A stretch of 64,000 bases of DNA, taken from Dyadobacter sp. CECT 9275 (GTDB taxonomy: Bacteria; Bacteroidota; Bacteroidia; Cytophagales; Spirosomataceae). The DNA lies in contig NZ_CAJRAF010000002.1 of assembly GCF_907164905.1 (NCBI RefSeq), positions 682,001 through 746,000 on the forward strand, read 5' to 3'. The notes below the pieces were generated by a model. That model was not told the origin of the DNA. It searched no databases and saw only the letters and a list, made by a program, of their open reading frames with translations. Positions 17,546 to 26,233 of this stretch are shown piece by piece (the stretch's first letter is position 1; each line of letters starts with the position of its first letter). The position numbers were made by a program, and so were the translations under genes.

Positions 17546-18270
17546 CTTTCATCTGGTAAATAACTAGCATCATATTTTGATCATTTCAGTGTAGATGGTT
17601 CTGCATAACTTAAACTCTACCCAGCGAACAGGTTTTCGCACTTTTATATCACTTCCGGTACATGAATGCAATCCAAGAAAACCGTTGCAATGGAGGCTCG
17701 TTTTTACAGTAAAAAAGAAAAAGAAAAGCATTATAAAAATTTGCCCAGCTCTAAATTGTTTTACCGTTGTGCGATCTTCAAAACAAAGAAATCTGCTAAA
17801 AAACCATTAATAAATTTTGTATGCTGTTATCGTTCAAAATTTATCAATATCAACCGACATTTATCCAAACCGTCGTTTTCAAACAGGTAAAAACTGGCTA
17901 TATGCAGCCAAAACGATGAATTTGACGTTAAATCCAACAATTACCCGCTAAATTACAAACAGTGACACAATCAAGTACTTAGAATAGATACTACAAACAA
18001 TTTAATAGTTTCTACAATGCAATTAACTACTTCAACTCTTCGAGTTCCTCAACAACTTACAAGAGTACAATATAATATAGTTCTACACAAAATACAAAAA
18101 AATATAGAATTAACTTGATATCAAGAGAATTAACTTTACAGAAGATACTTCCAAAATTTTAGGGTTCTGGTTTTCTGGAAGAATATGCACAGGCAGGGAT
18201 GCATAACAACAGCAGCGAAGTATGAACTACGCCGTGTTGCTAAAGGAAGTCTAAACAATTGCTGGTAAAA
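17546..18270. other. 725-bp gene-free, AT-rich stretch
   Basis: No credible coding region on either strand; short open frames here lack ribosome sites and family features. The stretch lies upstream of the polysaccharide cluster and downstream of the dynamin-like gene, so it should hold the cluster's main promoter. I found no TTG-N19-21-TAnnTTTG match on the minus strand and no clear terminator for the dynamin-like gene. Confidence 0.5.
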
Positions 18271-20454
18271 TCAGGCGGTTGCCCGGTTCAAGGCGTTGGA
18301 CAACTCCTTGGTATTGTTTATGGGAAGCGTAATGTTTTTAATCTCGGTTTGCTTGTCGGCAACTTTACCGTATTTCTCAGGCCAGATTTTATCAGAATTC
18401 AACTGATAGAAAATTTCCCAGTTATCCTTGGCATGATTAGACCTGAAAATCTGATTGAGAAATTCTTCCAACAGGGAGAAAGATATTTTGTTGATATCTT
18501 TGGACCAAATCGAAAATTCCTTTTGGATCTGGTACAGGCAAGCTTCTACCGAATGCCGGATGTAATTTAAAATATCCGCGTCGGTATCCTGGCGCGACAA
18601 GCGTATTTCAAGATAATCCGGTGTCAATATATTAAGGTATTCCCGAATCTTGAAATGCAGAAACCCAAGGTAGGACAACTGGAAATTAGCAAAAGAGGTA
18701 ACCGGATTCCTGAGATTTGATATACCACTGATTTCATCAATCAACACGGCATCAAACGACCCCGGCAGGTTGTTCATGTAAGACAACTGGCCTTCGTTTT
18801 TCAGGATATCATACACCTCATTTTTGATGTCTTTCAAAACTTCGAATAATATCTTGTCCAGTTTTAAAAACTCATTGGTAATGTGAGACTTGTATTCATT
18901 CAGAAAATTCTCATACGCCTTGTTGTAGGACCCCACCGCATTCCGGCTTAGCTTGATATCCGTCTCTGTTAATTTGTTCAGAAGGCTTTTCACATGATCC
19001 CGTGTGTGCTCAAAATGATCGTAAACCGCCTTATTAGGCTCATTACATAACGAATATTTTCGCTTCAGTAAATCCTCAAAAGAATTGGTCTGAACGGCCC
19101 ATAGGTTGTTAAATATATCCTTGAAGTCATACAAACTAAAATTTCCTTCGGGAAGCTTTTTAGGCTCCATATTCGAAAGTAGTTTTTGGATCTGGTTCGA
19201 AAGCTTAAATATGCTGTCCTTGGAGCGCTGCATGATCTGCTCATCCAATTGGCTGATCTTATTAATAAAGGAAGAAGTACTTTCTCCAAGGATTTTTTCG
19301 GTCACATCATTTTTGTCACTGCAGTCCATAATACTGACCTCCGAGAATTCCATTCCCTGACCAGTCATTCCCGCCTGCATAGCAGTGCACCGGTCCAAAT
19401 TGCTTACATCAGAACCGATGTTCAGATTGTTCAGTACCAAAAACGTGCTGTTCCTGACGTGAAACAACGGATCTGCCTGCTGGTTGGCGCTCATAAACAG
19501 GTTGTACAAATCCAGGTCAACCTGCGACCAGTCATCTCCCAGTGGATCCGGCTTTCTCACAAAAAGAAAAAGGTCCGCCTTGCCCATCAGCGCACTGATC
19601 CTGTTTTCTTCATGAATCAGTCCCAGATCCCCCACTCCCGGTACATCAATCAGGGTAAGCTTCCCCAAATTGGGTGAAGGAAAACGGCAGGAAATTTCTA
19701 TCTGCCTCACAGCAAGATACTTATAAGTCGCCATCAGGTATTTGTAGGCCGACTGCTTGTTTTCCGCATACTGCGTAACATATTCATATATTTCCCCAGG
19801 CTCTACCTGTCTGGAAACTCCGGTCAGGAGATAGTTGTATTGAGAGATGTTGTCCCGATATTCCCGCAATTTCTGGTATCGGGCATTGGCCATGGCATTA
19901 CCATTCTGCTGAAAAAACGGCAGTGGTGATACCTCAAACTCTGCCAGATTTTTAGGAACCGGCGTCAGTCCCAGACTATTGAAATAGGGCAGGATGGTAG
20001 TAGAAAAAAAATCTTCCCGATTATAAAACTGCACGGTAACATGCACCTGATCCTGATCCGTATTGGTTACATGGCTGACGCTTGCTGTGCCACGCAATCC
20101 GCTTCCGCCCGGAATCACACTGGAATCCAGTCCCGACAAGCTCTGCAGGATAGTACTTTTCCCATGCCTGGCGCGCCCCAAAACCGCTATTGTAATGTCC
20201 TTCTTTGAAAAACGTTCCTGAAGTTTACGCAAACTCTCCTGCTCCAACTCGATTTTCTGTAAAATATCGGCAGCCACAGTGCTTTCCACTTTGGTGTCGG
20301 TCATGTGCTGAACTGCCGGAAAAGCGGCCTGCCCGGAATTTTCAATTAAGGATAGATTATAGCTTAACTTTGAAAGATTTTGGATTTCGTTTAAAACGTC
20401 ATTGTTAAAGACGGATCTTTTACTCAACAGCCGGGAAATATTGGCTAGGGCCAT
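18271..20454 (-). CDS. Dynamin-like GTPase
   Basis: A 727-residue GTPase without signal peptide. The P-loop is GRARHGKST (residues 93-101), the G2 threonine is probably Thr123 in LRGTASVSHV, G3 is LIDVPGVGD (Asp270, Gly273), and G4 is probably in FLVLNNLNIGSD. The remaining 400 residues are helical, as in bacterial dynamin-like proteins. No second paired dynamin gene is adjacent, unlike many bacterial pairs. Such proteins remodel membranes and some protect against phage or envelope damage; no partner gene here points to one role. A good promoter lies at 20701-20731. Confidence 0.8.
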   Translation of the reverse strand: MALANISRLLSKRSVFNNDVLNEIQNLSKLSYNLSLIENSGQAAFPAVQHMTDTKVESTVAADILQKIELEQESLRKLQERFSKKDITIAVLGRARHGKSTILQSLSGLDSSVIPGGSGLRGTASVSHVTNTDQDQVHVTVQFYNREDFFSTTILPYFNSLGLTPVPKNLAEFEVSPLPFFQQNGNAMANARYQKLREYRDNISQYNYLLTGVSRQVEPGEIYEYVTQYAENKQSAYKYLMATYKYLAVRQIEISCRFPSPNLGKLTLIDVPGVGDLGLIHEENRISALMGKADLFLFVRKPDPLGDDWSQVDLDLYNLFMSANQQADPLFHVRNSTFLVLNNLNIGSDVSNLDRCTAMQAGMTGQGMEFSEVSIMDCSDKNDVTEKILGESTSSFINKISQLDEQIMQRSKDSIFKLSNQIQKLLSNMEPKKLPEGNFSLYDFKDIFNNLWAVQTNSFEDLLKRKYSLCNEPNKAVYDHFEHTRDHVKSLLNKLTETDIKLSRNAVGSYNKAYENFLNEYKSHITNEFLKLDKILFEVLKDIKNEVYDILKNEGQLSYMNNLPGSFDAVLIDEISGISNLRNPVTSFANFQLSYLGFLHFKIREYLNILTPDYLEIRLSRQDTDADILNYIRHSVEACLYQIQKEFSIWSKDINKISFSLLEEFLNQIFRSNHAKDNWEIFYQLNSDKIWPEKYGKVADKQTEIKNITLPINNTKELSNALNRATA

Positions 20455-21088
20455 ACAAATTAAAGTTAGCGTATAGGATAAAAAGCCAGATAATATGCAC
20501 TATCGAACTAATTTTTTATACAATAGAATTCCCATATCTCAGAGTTCCTTTTACCCGGATTTTCACTCACAAATGCGATTGATTACCCAGGAACCGGGGA
20601 CAAAATACCCCGAGAAACCTTCTGTAAAATGTAGAAATCGATTGTAGAAACACAAAGCTCTATTTAATATGGAAGGTAGAACTAATACTATGGATTAAAA
20701 CAAACCTAGTATAAAATAATTATGATTGCAATTTTTTAATACTAAATTCTTTCTTTATAATCATAAAATAAGCATGGACGTCAGGTATTATCAAAAAACC
20801 TTGCCGTTTGCAAAAGATAGAGAAAATTCTATAAATGTCCAAAGTTTTGAAAGCCGGGGAACCAGGAATGCATGGGAAGGGCTACGAAGAAGCCAAATAT
20901 TAGAAGTTAACTTTCTGATTAACTGAATTTTAAGAATCAATCAGTAAAGCAAAAAAAGTATCGAAAAAGACTTCTCATTTTCCAGGAGAGATCGTAAATC
21001 CCAATTGATCGCACTAAATTTATAAGGTATCGAATAGAAAAATCCTTCGTAGAATTTCTAAAAAATTAGGAATAGCTAAAACCGCAGG
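20455..21088. other. 634-bp gene-free stretch upstream of the dynamin-like gene
   Basis: No credible gene. Apart from the promoter at 20701-20731 and the small leader hairpin at 20595-20612, the stretch is AT-rich with no recognisable element. The 66-residue open frame at 20726-20926 on the plus strand has no ribosome site or family resemblance. Confidence 0.5.
20701..20731 (-). promoter_or_regulatory. Candidate sigma-ABfr-type promoter for the dynamin-like gene
   Basis: On the minus strand TTG (plus-strand caa at 20729-20731) is followed after exactly 20 bp by TAGGTTTG (20701-20708), matching the Bacteroidota -33/-7 consensus TTG and TAnnTTTG. Transcription would begin near 20694, giving a leader of about 240 nt before the start codon at 20454. 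A small hairpin CGGGG/CCCCG (20595-20612) lies within that leader. Confidence 0.45.
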
Positions 21089-21318
21089 TCAGCATTCCAG
21101 CAAATATTTCATACTGGCCGGGTTGCAACCGATCGTTTCAAAACCTTCCTGACCTTTTTCAAGCGGAGAAGCCAGCGTGATCAGTGCCGAAACCGGAATA
21201 TTTCCGCTTACCGCAAGCGCAATGGCCTCTTCGAAATCTTCGCGTTCATATACCCTCGCTCCGATCAGCTTAAGTTTCAGAAACACTGCCACACCGCGCA
21301 CTGAGCAGCCTTTGATTG
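21089..21318 (-). pseudogene. C-terminal fragment of a zinc-type medium-chain alcohol dehydrogenase
   Basis: The frame reads AVFLKLKLIGARVYEREDFE, EAIALAVSGNIPVSALIT and LEKGQEGFE. This is the usual ending of medium-chain dehydrogenases of the sorbitol/butanediol type (substrate-loop and last helix). An in-frame TGA sits immediately before residue GAIKGCSV, and none of the Rossmann or zinc-binding regions is present. Only about 75 codons of a roughly 340-codon gene survive, ending 39 bp from the VWA gene stop. It looks like a deletion scar. Confidence 0.7.
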
Positions 21319-21356
21319 CCCCAGCTCATAGGATCTCTTATCTGTGCATTAAAAGC

Positions 21357-24122
21357 CTATTTCGAAAGCTGTCTTTTGCCCTGCGCCTCCAGAATCAACT
21401 GAAGGTCTGCACTTTCTTCCGTTACATGTGCATAGGTACCCTGGCCAAGCTGCCCCAGTTTTCTGAGTTTCTGGCCTGTATGCTGGTTCCTCCCAAAAGT
21501 AAATACGCTCAGATAAAGATCCTGCCGTGCGTTTTCGCCCACCATGCGCAGTACTTCCTCGCTGACGGGAAATTCGCCATCCGTAGCAAGAACAATCCGG
21601 TTATTCCCTCCCCGGATATACTGCTTGTTGGCCGTTTTATACGCAAGTCGAAGTCCTTCATTGCCGTCGGTATCGCCGGATGAATGAAGCAGATCGATCA
21701 TACGGGCAATCTCTGCTGCTTTCGACCCGGAGGTTGGTTTCAGTACAACCCGCGCTTTTCCCGAATATACCACAATGGAAATCTGATCCTCAGGCCGGAG
21801 CAACGTCAGCAGCGATTTGATGGACCGCTTCAACAACGGCATTTTAAACGGAGATTCCATAGAAGCGGATACGTCGAGCAGCAAGACCATGTTATTCGGC
21901 GCAAAACCTTCCAGTGACCTGCCGGTACCTGGCAGCCCGGCCTGCCTATCCACATACACGGTATCTACCCTGACGCGCTCCACATAAACGGTGTCCCTAC
22001 GGGCCTTTGTCAGGGTGGTGCTGACAGGCTGTGGCGCGGAGCTCTTTTTTCCCTCAGTGGAGTTTTCCGCCTTACGCACATCACCCGCAGTTTCTGAACT
22101 CACCCGTTCATTGATTACAGGTTTGGTATCGGATCCTGGACGCTCCGCTGGTTTCGTCGGAATCCGGCGAAAGGCGAAAACATCAGGCTGACGAACCGCC
22201 ATCAGGAGACCTGCGTTTGCCAGCTCTACAAACTTATTGTATTGATAAACAAGCTGATTATTATAAAAATAATAAAACGATTCGTAGGGATGCGTTACCG
22301 TACCAGACGAAACGGCTTTTACCTGCTGCGCCATTTCCGCAAACCGGGCAGAATTACCTGCCAGATCTTCGTAGGGCGAGTACGGACACAGGCCGTTGCT
22401 GCGCCCCAGCCGCTGCAATCCTTTCAGATTCCGGTATTCATCGGCAATCAGTTGCCTGGCACCGGCTTCCAGCCGCGCAGTTTCCGGTAACAGCGCCGCG
22501 CTTCCTTTTAAATAAGATTTGATACCGAACAAAACCTCCCTGTCGTTATCCATAGTTTGCTGTAAAGCGGCCCCTGCCACATACCACGACGCTGTCGGAT
22601 TCACATTCGGATAACTTTCATGAATACGCCGTAGGTCGTTATAAAGCTGTTCCTTTTTCTGATCGAAAGTATCAAACAGATAAACATACCGGTCCAGTAC
22701 CTTATCCGAATAGAGCAGCTGATCCTCCAGGTAACGCTTTTCAGAGGTGTAAGCGATCAGACTGATACTCAAACCATCCATTTCTTTGAGTATATTCAGC
22801 AGCACTTCCGCCTGGCTCACAACCGCCACACGATAGGACTGCGGTAGCGAAGCGCTAGTGCTCAGCAACAGCTGATAAAGAGAAACAGGGACTTTGAAAT
22901 CATCGTGCGAATAAGACAGGCCAGCGCGGGATTTGCTGCGGGTGGGATCCCGGTAGTACTCTGCGGTGCTCTGATAGTTACGGACCAGCATCTGCAATAA
23001 ATGCATTTGCCGCAACGACTCATTGATAAAGTCCACATACTGATTAAGGGTCTGCAGGGTTGCCGGAGTTGCCGGAGCATCGGCCCGCTTGACGCTGAAT
23101 GACCGAAGCGGTATATCCTTAAACGGCTCCACAGATACCGCTGCCTGCTGAACGCGCGCCGATTCTGTTGCAAAAACCGGACTGAAAGCGACTGCATGCA
23201 GCAAATGTCCGGCCAACGGACTGTAATCCACGAAAGACTTATAATTAGCCAGCAGGTCATTGTTGTATTGATTTATGAACGCAAGGTACACCTCATTCCC
23301 ATGTTTTGCCGACTGCCTTGCCGCATAGTTATGGTCATCCACGGCATACCGTTTCAGCGTTTGCAAAGCTGCAAGCGCCGATTTGAAAGAGGGTATCATA
23401 CTAGAGGCCGGGTAAGCAATTTTTGGATCGGCAGTCAGCTCGGCCAAAAGTTTTTCGTCTGCCAGCATACTCCGCTGTACCATACCCACAGGCCATTCCG
23501 AACGATTGTCCTCATTGAGATAATACGGAAGGGAATCCAGCAACTGTTTTTGAATCAGCAGAACGCGCTCCATCATTTTTGCCGTTTTCTGATACGGATC
23601 CGAAGCAAGATACGGCTGATAGTGCTGGGATACCTGCTGAATCTGCTGATAAAAATCGGTCTTTTTCTGACTGAAAAGTTTCAACTGAGCCTTTATTGCT
23701 TCAATATGAATGTCTGACTGCTTCAGGTTATCTTCCCGGTACGTTTTCAGATGAACATAGGTTTCCAACGTTTTGCAGGTCTCATCCAGCTGATTCAGCA
23801 ACGCCCATATTCCCGCAGCACCGGCATTCAACTGCTGCTTTTCCGCGGCCGCAATACCTTTTCCTTCCAGCGCTTTCTGATAATAATATTCCTCCAGAGG
23901 CCCGGAGGAAGGCAACCGGAGCAGAAAATCTGCCCTTTTCCGGTACAGCGCCGCATCAGCCTGGTAACCCCGCACCATCTGAAAACGGTTGGACACCACC
24001 TCAACCGAGTGGTTCAAAAACTCCACATACCTGTTCAGTGACACCTGCTGCACTCCCGGTTGCGCATATACCGAAGCCAGCAGTCCGAAGGTTATACAGA
24101 AAAGTGACAGAGAAAATTTCAT
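21357..24122 (-). CDS. Secreted von Willebrand factor A protein with duplicated N-terminal region
   Basis: A 921-residue protein with a signal peptide (LSLFCITFGLLASVYAQ). Residues from 744 form a VWA domain: MVLLLDVSASMES with MIDAS Asp750, Ser752 and Ser754, a DTDGNEGLR loop near 817 and IVLATDGEFPVS near 844. The preceding 700 residues contain two related helical blocks. Block 1 opens SLNRYVEFLNHSVEV and block 2 (from about 355) opens TLNQYVDFINESLRQ; later parts also match (KTYREDNLKQSD with KRYLEDQLLYSD; FSQKKTDFYQQI with FDQKKEQLYNDL). A Pro/Lys/Thr-rich linker joins them to the VWA. Binding or scaffold function in the periplasm or outside is inferred. Confidence 0.82.
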   Translation of the reverse strand: MKFSLSLFCITFGLLASVYAQPGVQQVSLNRYVEFLNHSVEVVSNRFQMVRGYQADAALYRKRADFLLRLPSSGPLEEYYYQKALEGKGIAAAEKQQLNAGAAGIWALLNQLDETCKTLETYVHLKTYREDNLKQSDIHIEAIKAQLKLFSQKKTDFYQQIQQVSQHYQPYLASDPYQKTAKMMERVLLIQKQLLDSLPYYLNEDNRSEWPVGMVQRSMLADEKLLAELTADPKIAYPASSMIPSFKSALAALQTLKRYAVDDHNYAARQSAKHGNEVYLAFINQYNNDLLANYKSFVDYSPLAGHLLHAVAFSPVFATESARVQQAAVSVEPFKDIPLRSFSVKRADAPATPATLQTLNQYVDFINESLRQMHLLQMLVRNYQSTAEYYRDPTRSKSRAGLSYSHDDFKVPVSLYQLLLSTSASLPQSYRVAVVSQAEVLLNILKEMDGLSISLIAYTSEKRYLEDQLLYSDKVLDRYVYLFDTFDQKKEQLYNDLRRIHESYPNVNPTASWYVAGAALQQTMDNDREVLFGIKSYLKGSAALLPETARLEAGARQLIADEYRNLKGLQRLGRSNGLCPYSPYEDLAGNSARFAEMAQQVKAVSSGTVTHPYESFYYFYNNQLVYQYNKFVELANAGLLMAVRQPDVFAFRRIPTKPAERPGSDTKPVINERVSSETAGDVRKAENSTEGKKSSAPQPVSTTLTKARRDTVYVERVRVDTVYVDRQAGLPGTGRSLEGFAPNNMVLLLDVSASMESPFKMPLLKRSIKSLLTLLRPEDQISIVVYSGKARVVLKPTSGSKAAEIARMIDLLHSSGDTDGNEGLRLAYKTANKQYIRGGNNRIVLATDGEFPVSEEVLRMVGENARQDLYLSVFTFGRNQHTGQKLRKLGQLGQGTYAHVTEESADLQLILEAQGKRQLSK

Positions 24123-24303
24123 GAGGCGAACGGATAACTGCCTGACGAGACCGACGACAGCAGCGGGTATATTACAAATATCAGATCAATTTCTATAACT
24201 GCCAACAACGTTCGGGATCCGCACGCTGTTCTGTGAGAAACACACAAAAGGGTTATGAATAAAATAAGGAACCAGCTCTCTTGCAGAGTTTAGAAAACAA
24301 GAA

Positions 24304-24618
24304 TTAATGGCCTTCCCCGTCTGGATTTCTTCCGGGACAAATAGACAGGATATGATCGTCTATCAGGAAATAACCATTCCCCGACAGCCTGTCTTTTATT
24401 ACCTGCTCCCCCACAAACTGCAGTATCTCCTCCCTCCGAGCCAAGGGCGTTCCGGTGCGGGCCTCCCAGTATTTTGGCTCCGGAACCCCCATGATGATAA
24501 TGGCGGGCGGCATGGCCAGCTCATACCACATATCAAAATTTGTTTCAGGGCTGTGCAAATAAATGGTGCCGCCGCGGCCCTCGCTCCTGTAGGACAAATA
24601 AGAATCTTTGTGATTCAT
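24304..24618 (-). CDS. Small conserved-looking protein of unknown function
   Basis: About 104 residues from the ATG at 24618; a longer frame to 24675 would overlap the upstream membrane-protein gene. It has no signal peptide or membrane segment. Visible features are YLSYRSEGRGGTIYLHSPE, FDMWYELAMPPAIIIMGVPE, EILQFVGEQVIKDR and a C-terminal FLIDDHILSICPGRNPDG. I do not recognise the family. It follows a small membrane protein gene closely and may be co-transcribed with it. Confidence 0.5.
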   Translation of the reverse strand: MNHKDSYLSYRSEGRGGTIYLHSPETNFDMWYELAMPPAIIIMGVPEPKYWEARTGTPLARREEILQFVGEQVIKDRLSGNGYFLIDDHILSICPGRNPDGEGH

Positions 24619-24640
24619 GGTTCTATTTTTAACCCGGTTA

Positions 24641-24847
24641 TCAAAAGTAAGTTTTAGCCCAGATATACCCCGCAATGCAGGATATTACAAAGCCAATGGG
24701 ACCTATGACAAAGATGCTGGTCATGCTTGCCTCCACGCTCCTGTCGTGGCCATTTGACGAAAACCGGCCGATCAGGTAATAACCCAGGAATGCGGTGATT
24801 ACGTACCCGATTATCCCGGCCAAAAGTGTAATTCCAAAATTTCTCAT
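24641..24847 (-). CDS. Small two-helix membrane protein
   Basis: A 68-residue protein with two hydrophobic helices: ITLLAGIIGYVITAFLGYYL (5-24) and SIFVIGPIGFVISCIAGYIW (44-63), joined by a polar loop with the charged stretch SSNGHDRSVEAS. It resembles small inner-membrane proteins of unknown role. Its stop lies 22 bp upstream of the next start, suggesting one operon. Confidence 0.55.
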   Translation of the reverse strand: MRNFGITLLAGIIGYVITAFLGYYLIGRFSSNGHDRSVEASMTSIFVIGPIGFVISCIAGYIWAKTYF

Positions 24848-24926
24848 ATGCTGATTTAAATAGTTTATGCCTGCTTAGGGCAATGAAGTCTAGCCACCCT
24901 GAACGTTTCCAATACCCTTTATGCGT

Positions 24927-25289
24927 TTATACCTCAAAAGGCAGTTCATATTCGCGGGTTATCACCTTGGAACTACGGGTTTTCACTTCCACCTTTGCTT
25001 TCAGAGGAGTACCTGCAACAAGGTAATTTTTAATGAACTGATCCTCATGTACCATCCAGGAATAGTCTGTCAGGAGATAATCCGTCACACCAGCCTTAGA
25101 CGCCTGATAAGCCCATCGTTCGGTCACCAAAGGCTCAAAGTTGATGATCTGCCCCATATAACATACCTGAATACCCGGTAGCGACTGGTTGCCGAGCTCC
25201 GTGCAGCCAAGGACCGTTATATTTAGAGAAGAGCCATCTTCCAGGTCCTTCACTGCCCACTCGTCGATCACTGTTTTAACATTTGCCAT
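24927..25289 (-). CDS. Hypothetical protein, 120 residues
   Basis: A soluble protein without signal peptide, beginning ANVKTVIDEWAVKDLEDGSS and ending in alternating beta-type sequence (LKAKVEVKTRSSKVITREYE). I do not recognise it. A Bacteroidota-type promoter lies about 200 bp upstream (25492-25522), which supports it being a real gene transcribed on its own or with the two small genes downstream. Confidence 0.55.
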   Translation of the reverse strand: MANVKTVIDEWAVKDLEDGSSLNITVLGCTELGNQSLPGIQVCYMGQIINFEPLVTERWAYQASKAGVTDYLLTDYSWMVHEDQFIKNYLVAGTPLKAKVEVKTRSSKVITREYELPFEV

Positions 25290-25491
25290 TATCTGAATTT
25301 ATTTTAAGGTTTGATTTACTTTTTATTCGTGAAACAGGTTACAGCCAGACCGCAAATTTTCGATCAATGCAACCACCCAAAAGCACTAAATACAGTTACT
25401 AAAATTTTCTTGGAACGAGATGATAAACTTAAAAATCAGATTGAACGGTTACCGACATAAGTGTAGGCCTCAGCCGTTCCTGATTACGATG

Positions 25492-25522
25492 CAAACCTAG
25501 GGTAGATGAAAGAAGCGAGCAA
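25492..25522 (-). promoter_or_regulatory. Candidate promoter for the 120-residue hypothetical gene
   Basis: On the minus strand TTG (plus-strand caa 25520-25522) lies exactly 20 bp from TAGGTTTG (25492-25499), the same -7 octamer and spacing as in the promoter upstream of the dynamin-like gene. Transcription would begin near 25485. Two GTRTAC-type repeats sit just upstream of it. Confidence 0.45.
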
Positions 25523-25531
25523 TTTCATGGG

Positions 25532-25580
25532 GTATACAAAAAGTACATCGGCGCAAAAACGAGGTGTACAAAAGGTATAC
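25532..25580. repeat. Pair of GTRTAC-A4-type repeats upstream of a promoter
   Basis: Box 1 (25532-25547) reads gtatacaaaaagtaca and box 2 (25564-25580) reads gtgtacaaaaggtatac. Both have the form GTRTAC, an A-rich 4-5 bp spacer, then GTAC or GTATAC, so they are direct repeats made of palindromic half-elements. Their starts are 32 bp apart, close to three helical turns. The position just upstream of the -33 element of the promoter at 25492-25522 suits an activator or repressor site; this is inference. Confidence 0.35.
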
Positions 25581-25691
25581 AAAGCCCTTTTTGGCCTCCG
25601 GAGGTGGTTTTTACTACCCTTGGAGAGTAAGCAAGCTATGCGGGTCAGGAACTGGCCGAAAATGTTTTATGCTTTGCCAAGCTCTGAAAAC

Positions 25692-25719
25692 AAAAAAAGA
25701 CCGAAGCTAAGCTCCGATC
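25692..25719 (-). terminator. Rho-independent terminator, minus strand
   Basis: On the minus strand GATCGGAGC, loop TTA, GCTTCGGTC forms a nine-pair stem with two G-U wobbles, followed by seven T residues. On the plus strand the same arms have two true mismatches, so it is oriented to stop minus-strand transcription. The gene it serves is unclear: no convincing gene ends just upstream of it. Confidence 0.6.
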
Positions 25720-26163
25720 CTTTTTAATTAAACCCTCCTCAATTAGGATTTTTTAGACGACCAGATTCCGGCAAGGTCACAGCCTGGCGAAATAAAATTA
25801 TTTTTCCCCCGGCTTCCCTCCTTGACTGTGGTATGATACCCTTGTAGAAGGCACCCATCCCTCCCCCATCTCGAATATGACATGACAAAACTGAAAGCAC
25901 AATATAAAAAGACCTACCTATACAGCTACCCGTTAGGTATTTTGTTATTCGTTTCGGGCTGCTACAAAGGTCTTGGACCCACCCCCCATAACCTTCCGCC
26001 GATTGATGGCAGATTATTATCCTATCACCCCAAAACACAGTATAGCTCAAACCAAGTTTGCTTTGGGAGGTCTTCCTTCGATCGGGATTAATTTTATACT
26101 CCGAAACAGGTGGAGCTTTGAATCAAAATGGAGGTTCGACCGTAACTATGTAGTAAAAAGTGT
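25720..26163. other. 444-bp stretch without a convincing gene, between two terminators
   Basis: A minus-strand frame at 25739-26050 (103 codons) ends 20 bp before the terminator stem at 25699-25719, and a plus-strand frame at 25882-26091 has a lipobox-like ILLFVSGC. Neither has a clear ribosome site or family resemblance. Because a terminator closes the stretch on the minus strand, a small RNA or short gene transcribed leftwards is possible. Confidence 0.35.
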
Positions 26164-26203
26164 CGGGGCTGCCTTCATTACCTAAAAAATGAAGGCAGCC
26201 CCG
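26164..26203 (-). terminator. Strong terminator of the beta-helix/T9SS gene
   Basis: A perfect 16-bp inverted repeat (26164-26179 with 26188-26203; arms CGGGGCTGCCTTCATT and its complement) with an 8-nt loop, followed on the minus strand by a TTTTT run at 26154-26158. It lies 30 bp past the stop of the gene at 26234-29437. Confidence 0.85.
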
Positions 26204-26233
26204 GATGTTATAAGAAAGTTATTGTTTCGTAAC

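Noticed and set aside
17595..17890. Two overlapping short plus-strand ORFs in the gene-free stretch upstream of the sugar transferase
   Set aside because: Lysine/asparagine-rich translations of AT-rich DNA, no ribosome site or family traits.
25506..25727. Plus-strand ORF of 73 codons
   Set aside because: It covers the candidate promoter, the GTRTAC boxes and the terminator; the protein shows no family traits.
25739..26050. 103-codon minus-strand ORF ending near a terminator
   Set aside because: Protein is low in family-like features, rich in Gly/Arg/Ser, with no ribosome site seen. Kept only as part of the unexplained stretch.
25882..26091. Plus-strand ORF with a lipobox-like ILLFVSGC
   Set aside because: Only 69 codons, no ribosome site, and it faces the terminators that point the other way; a chance hydrophobic run is likely.
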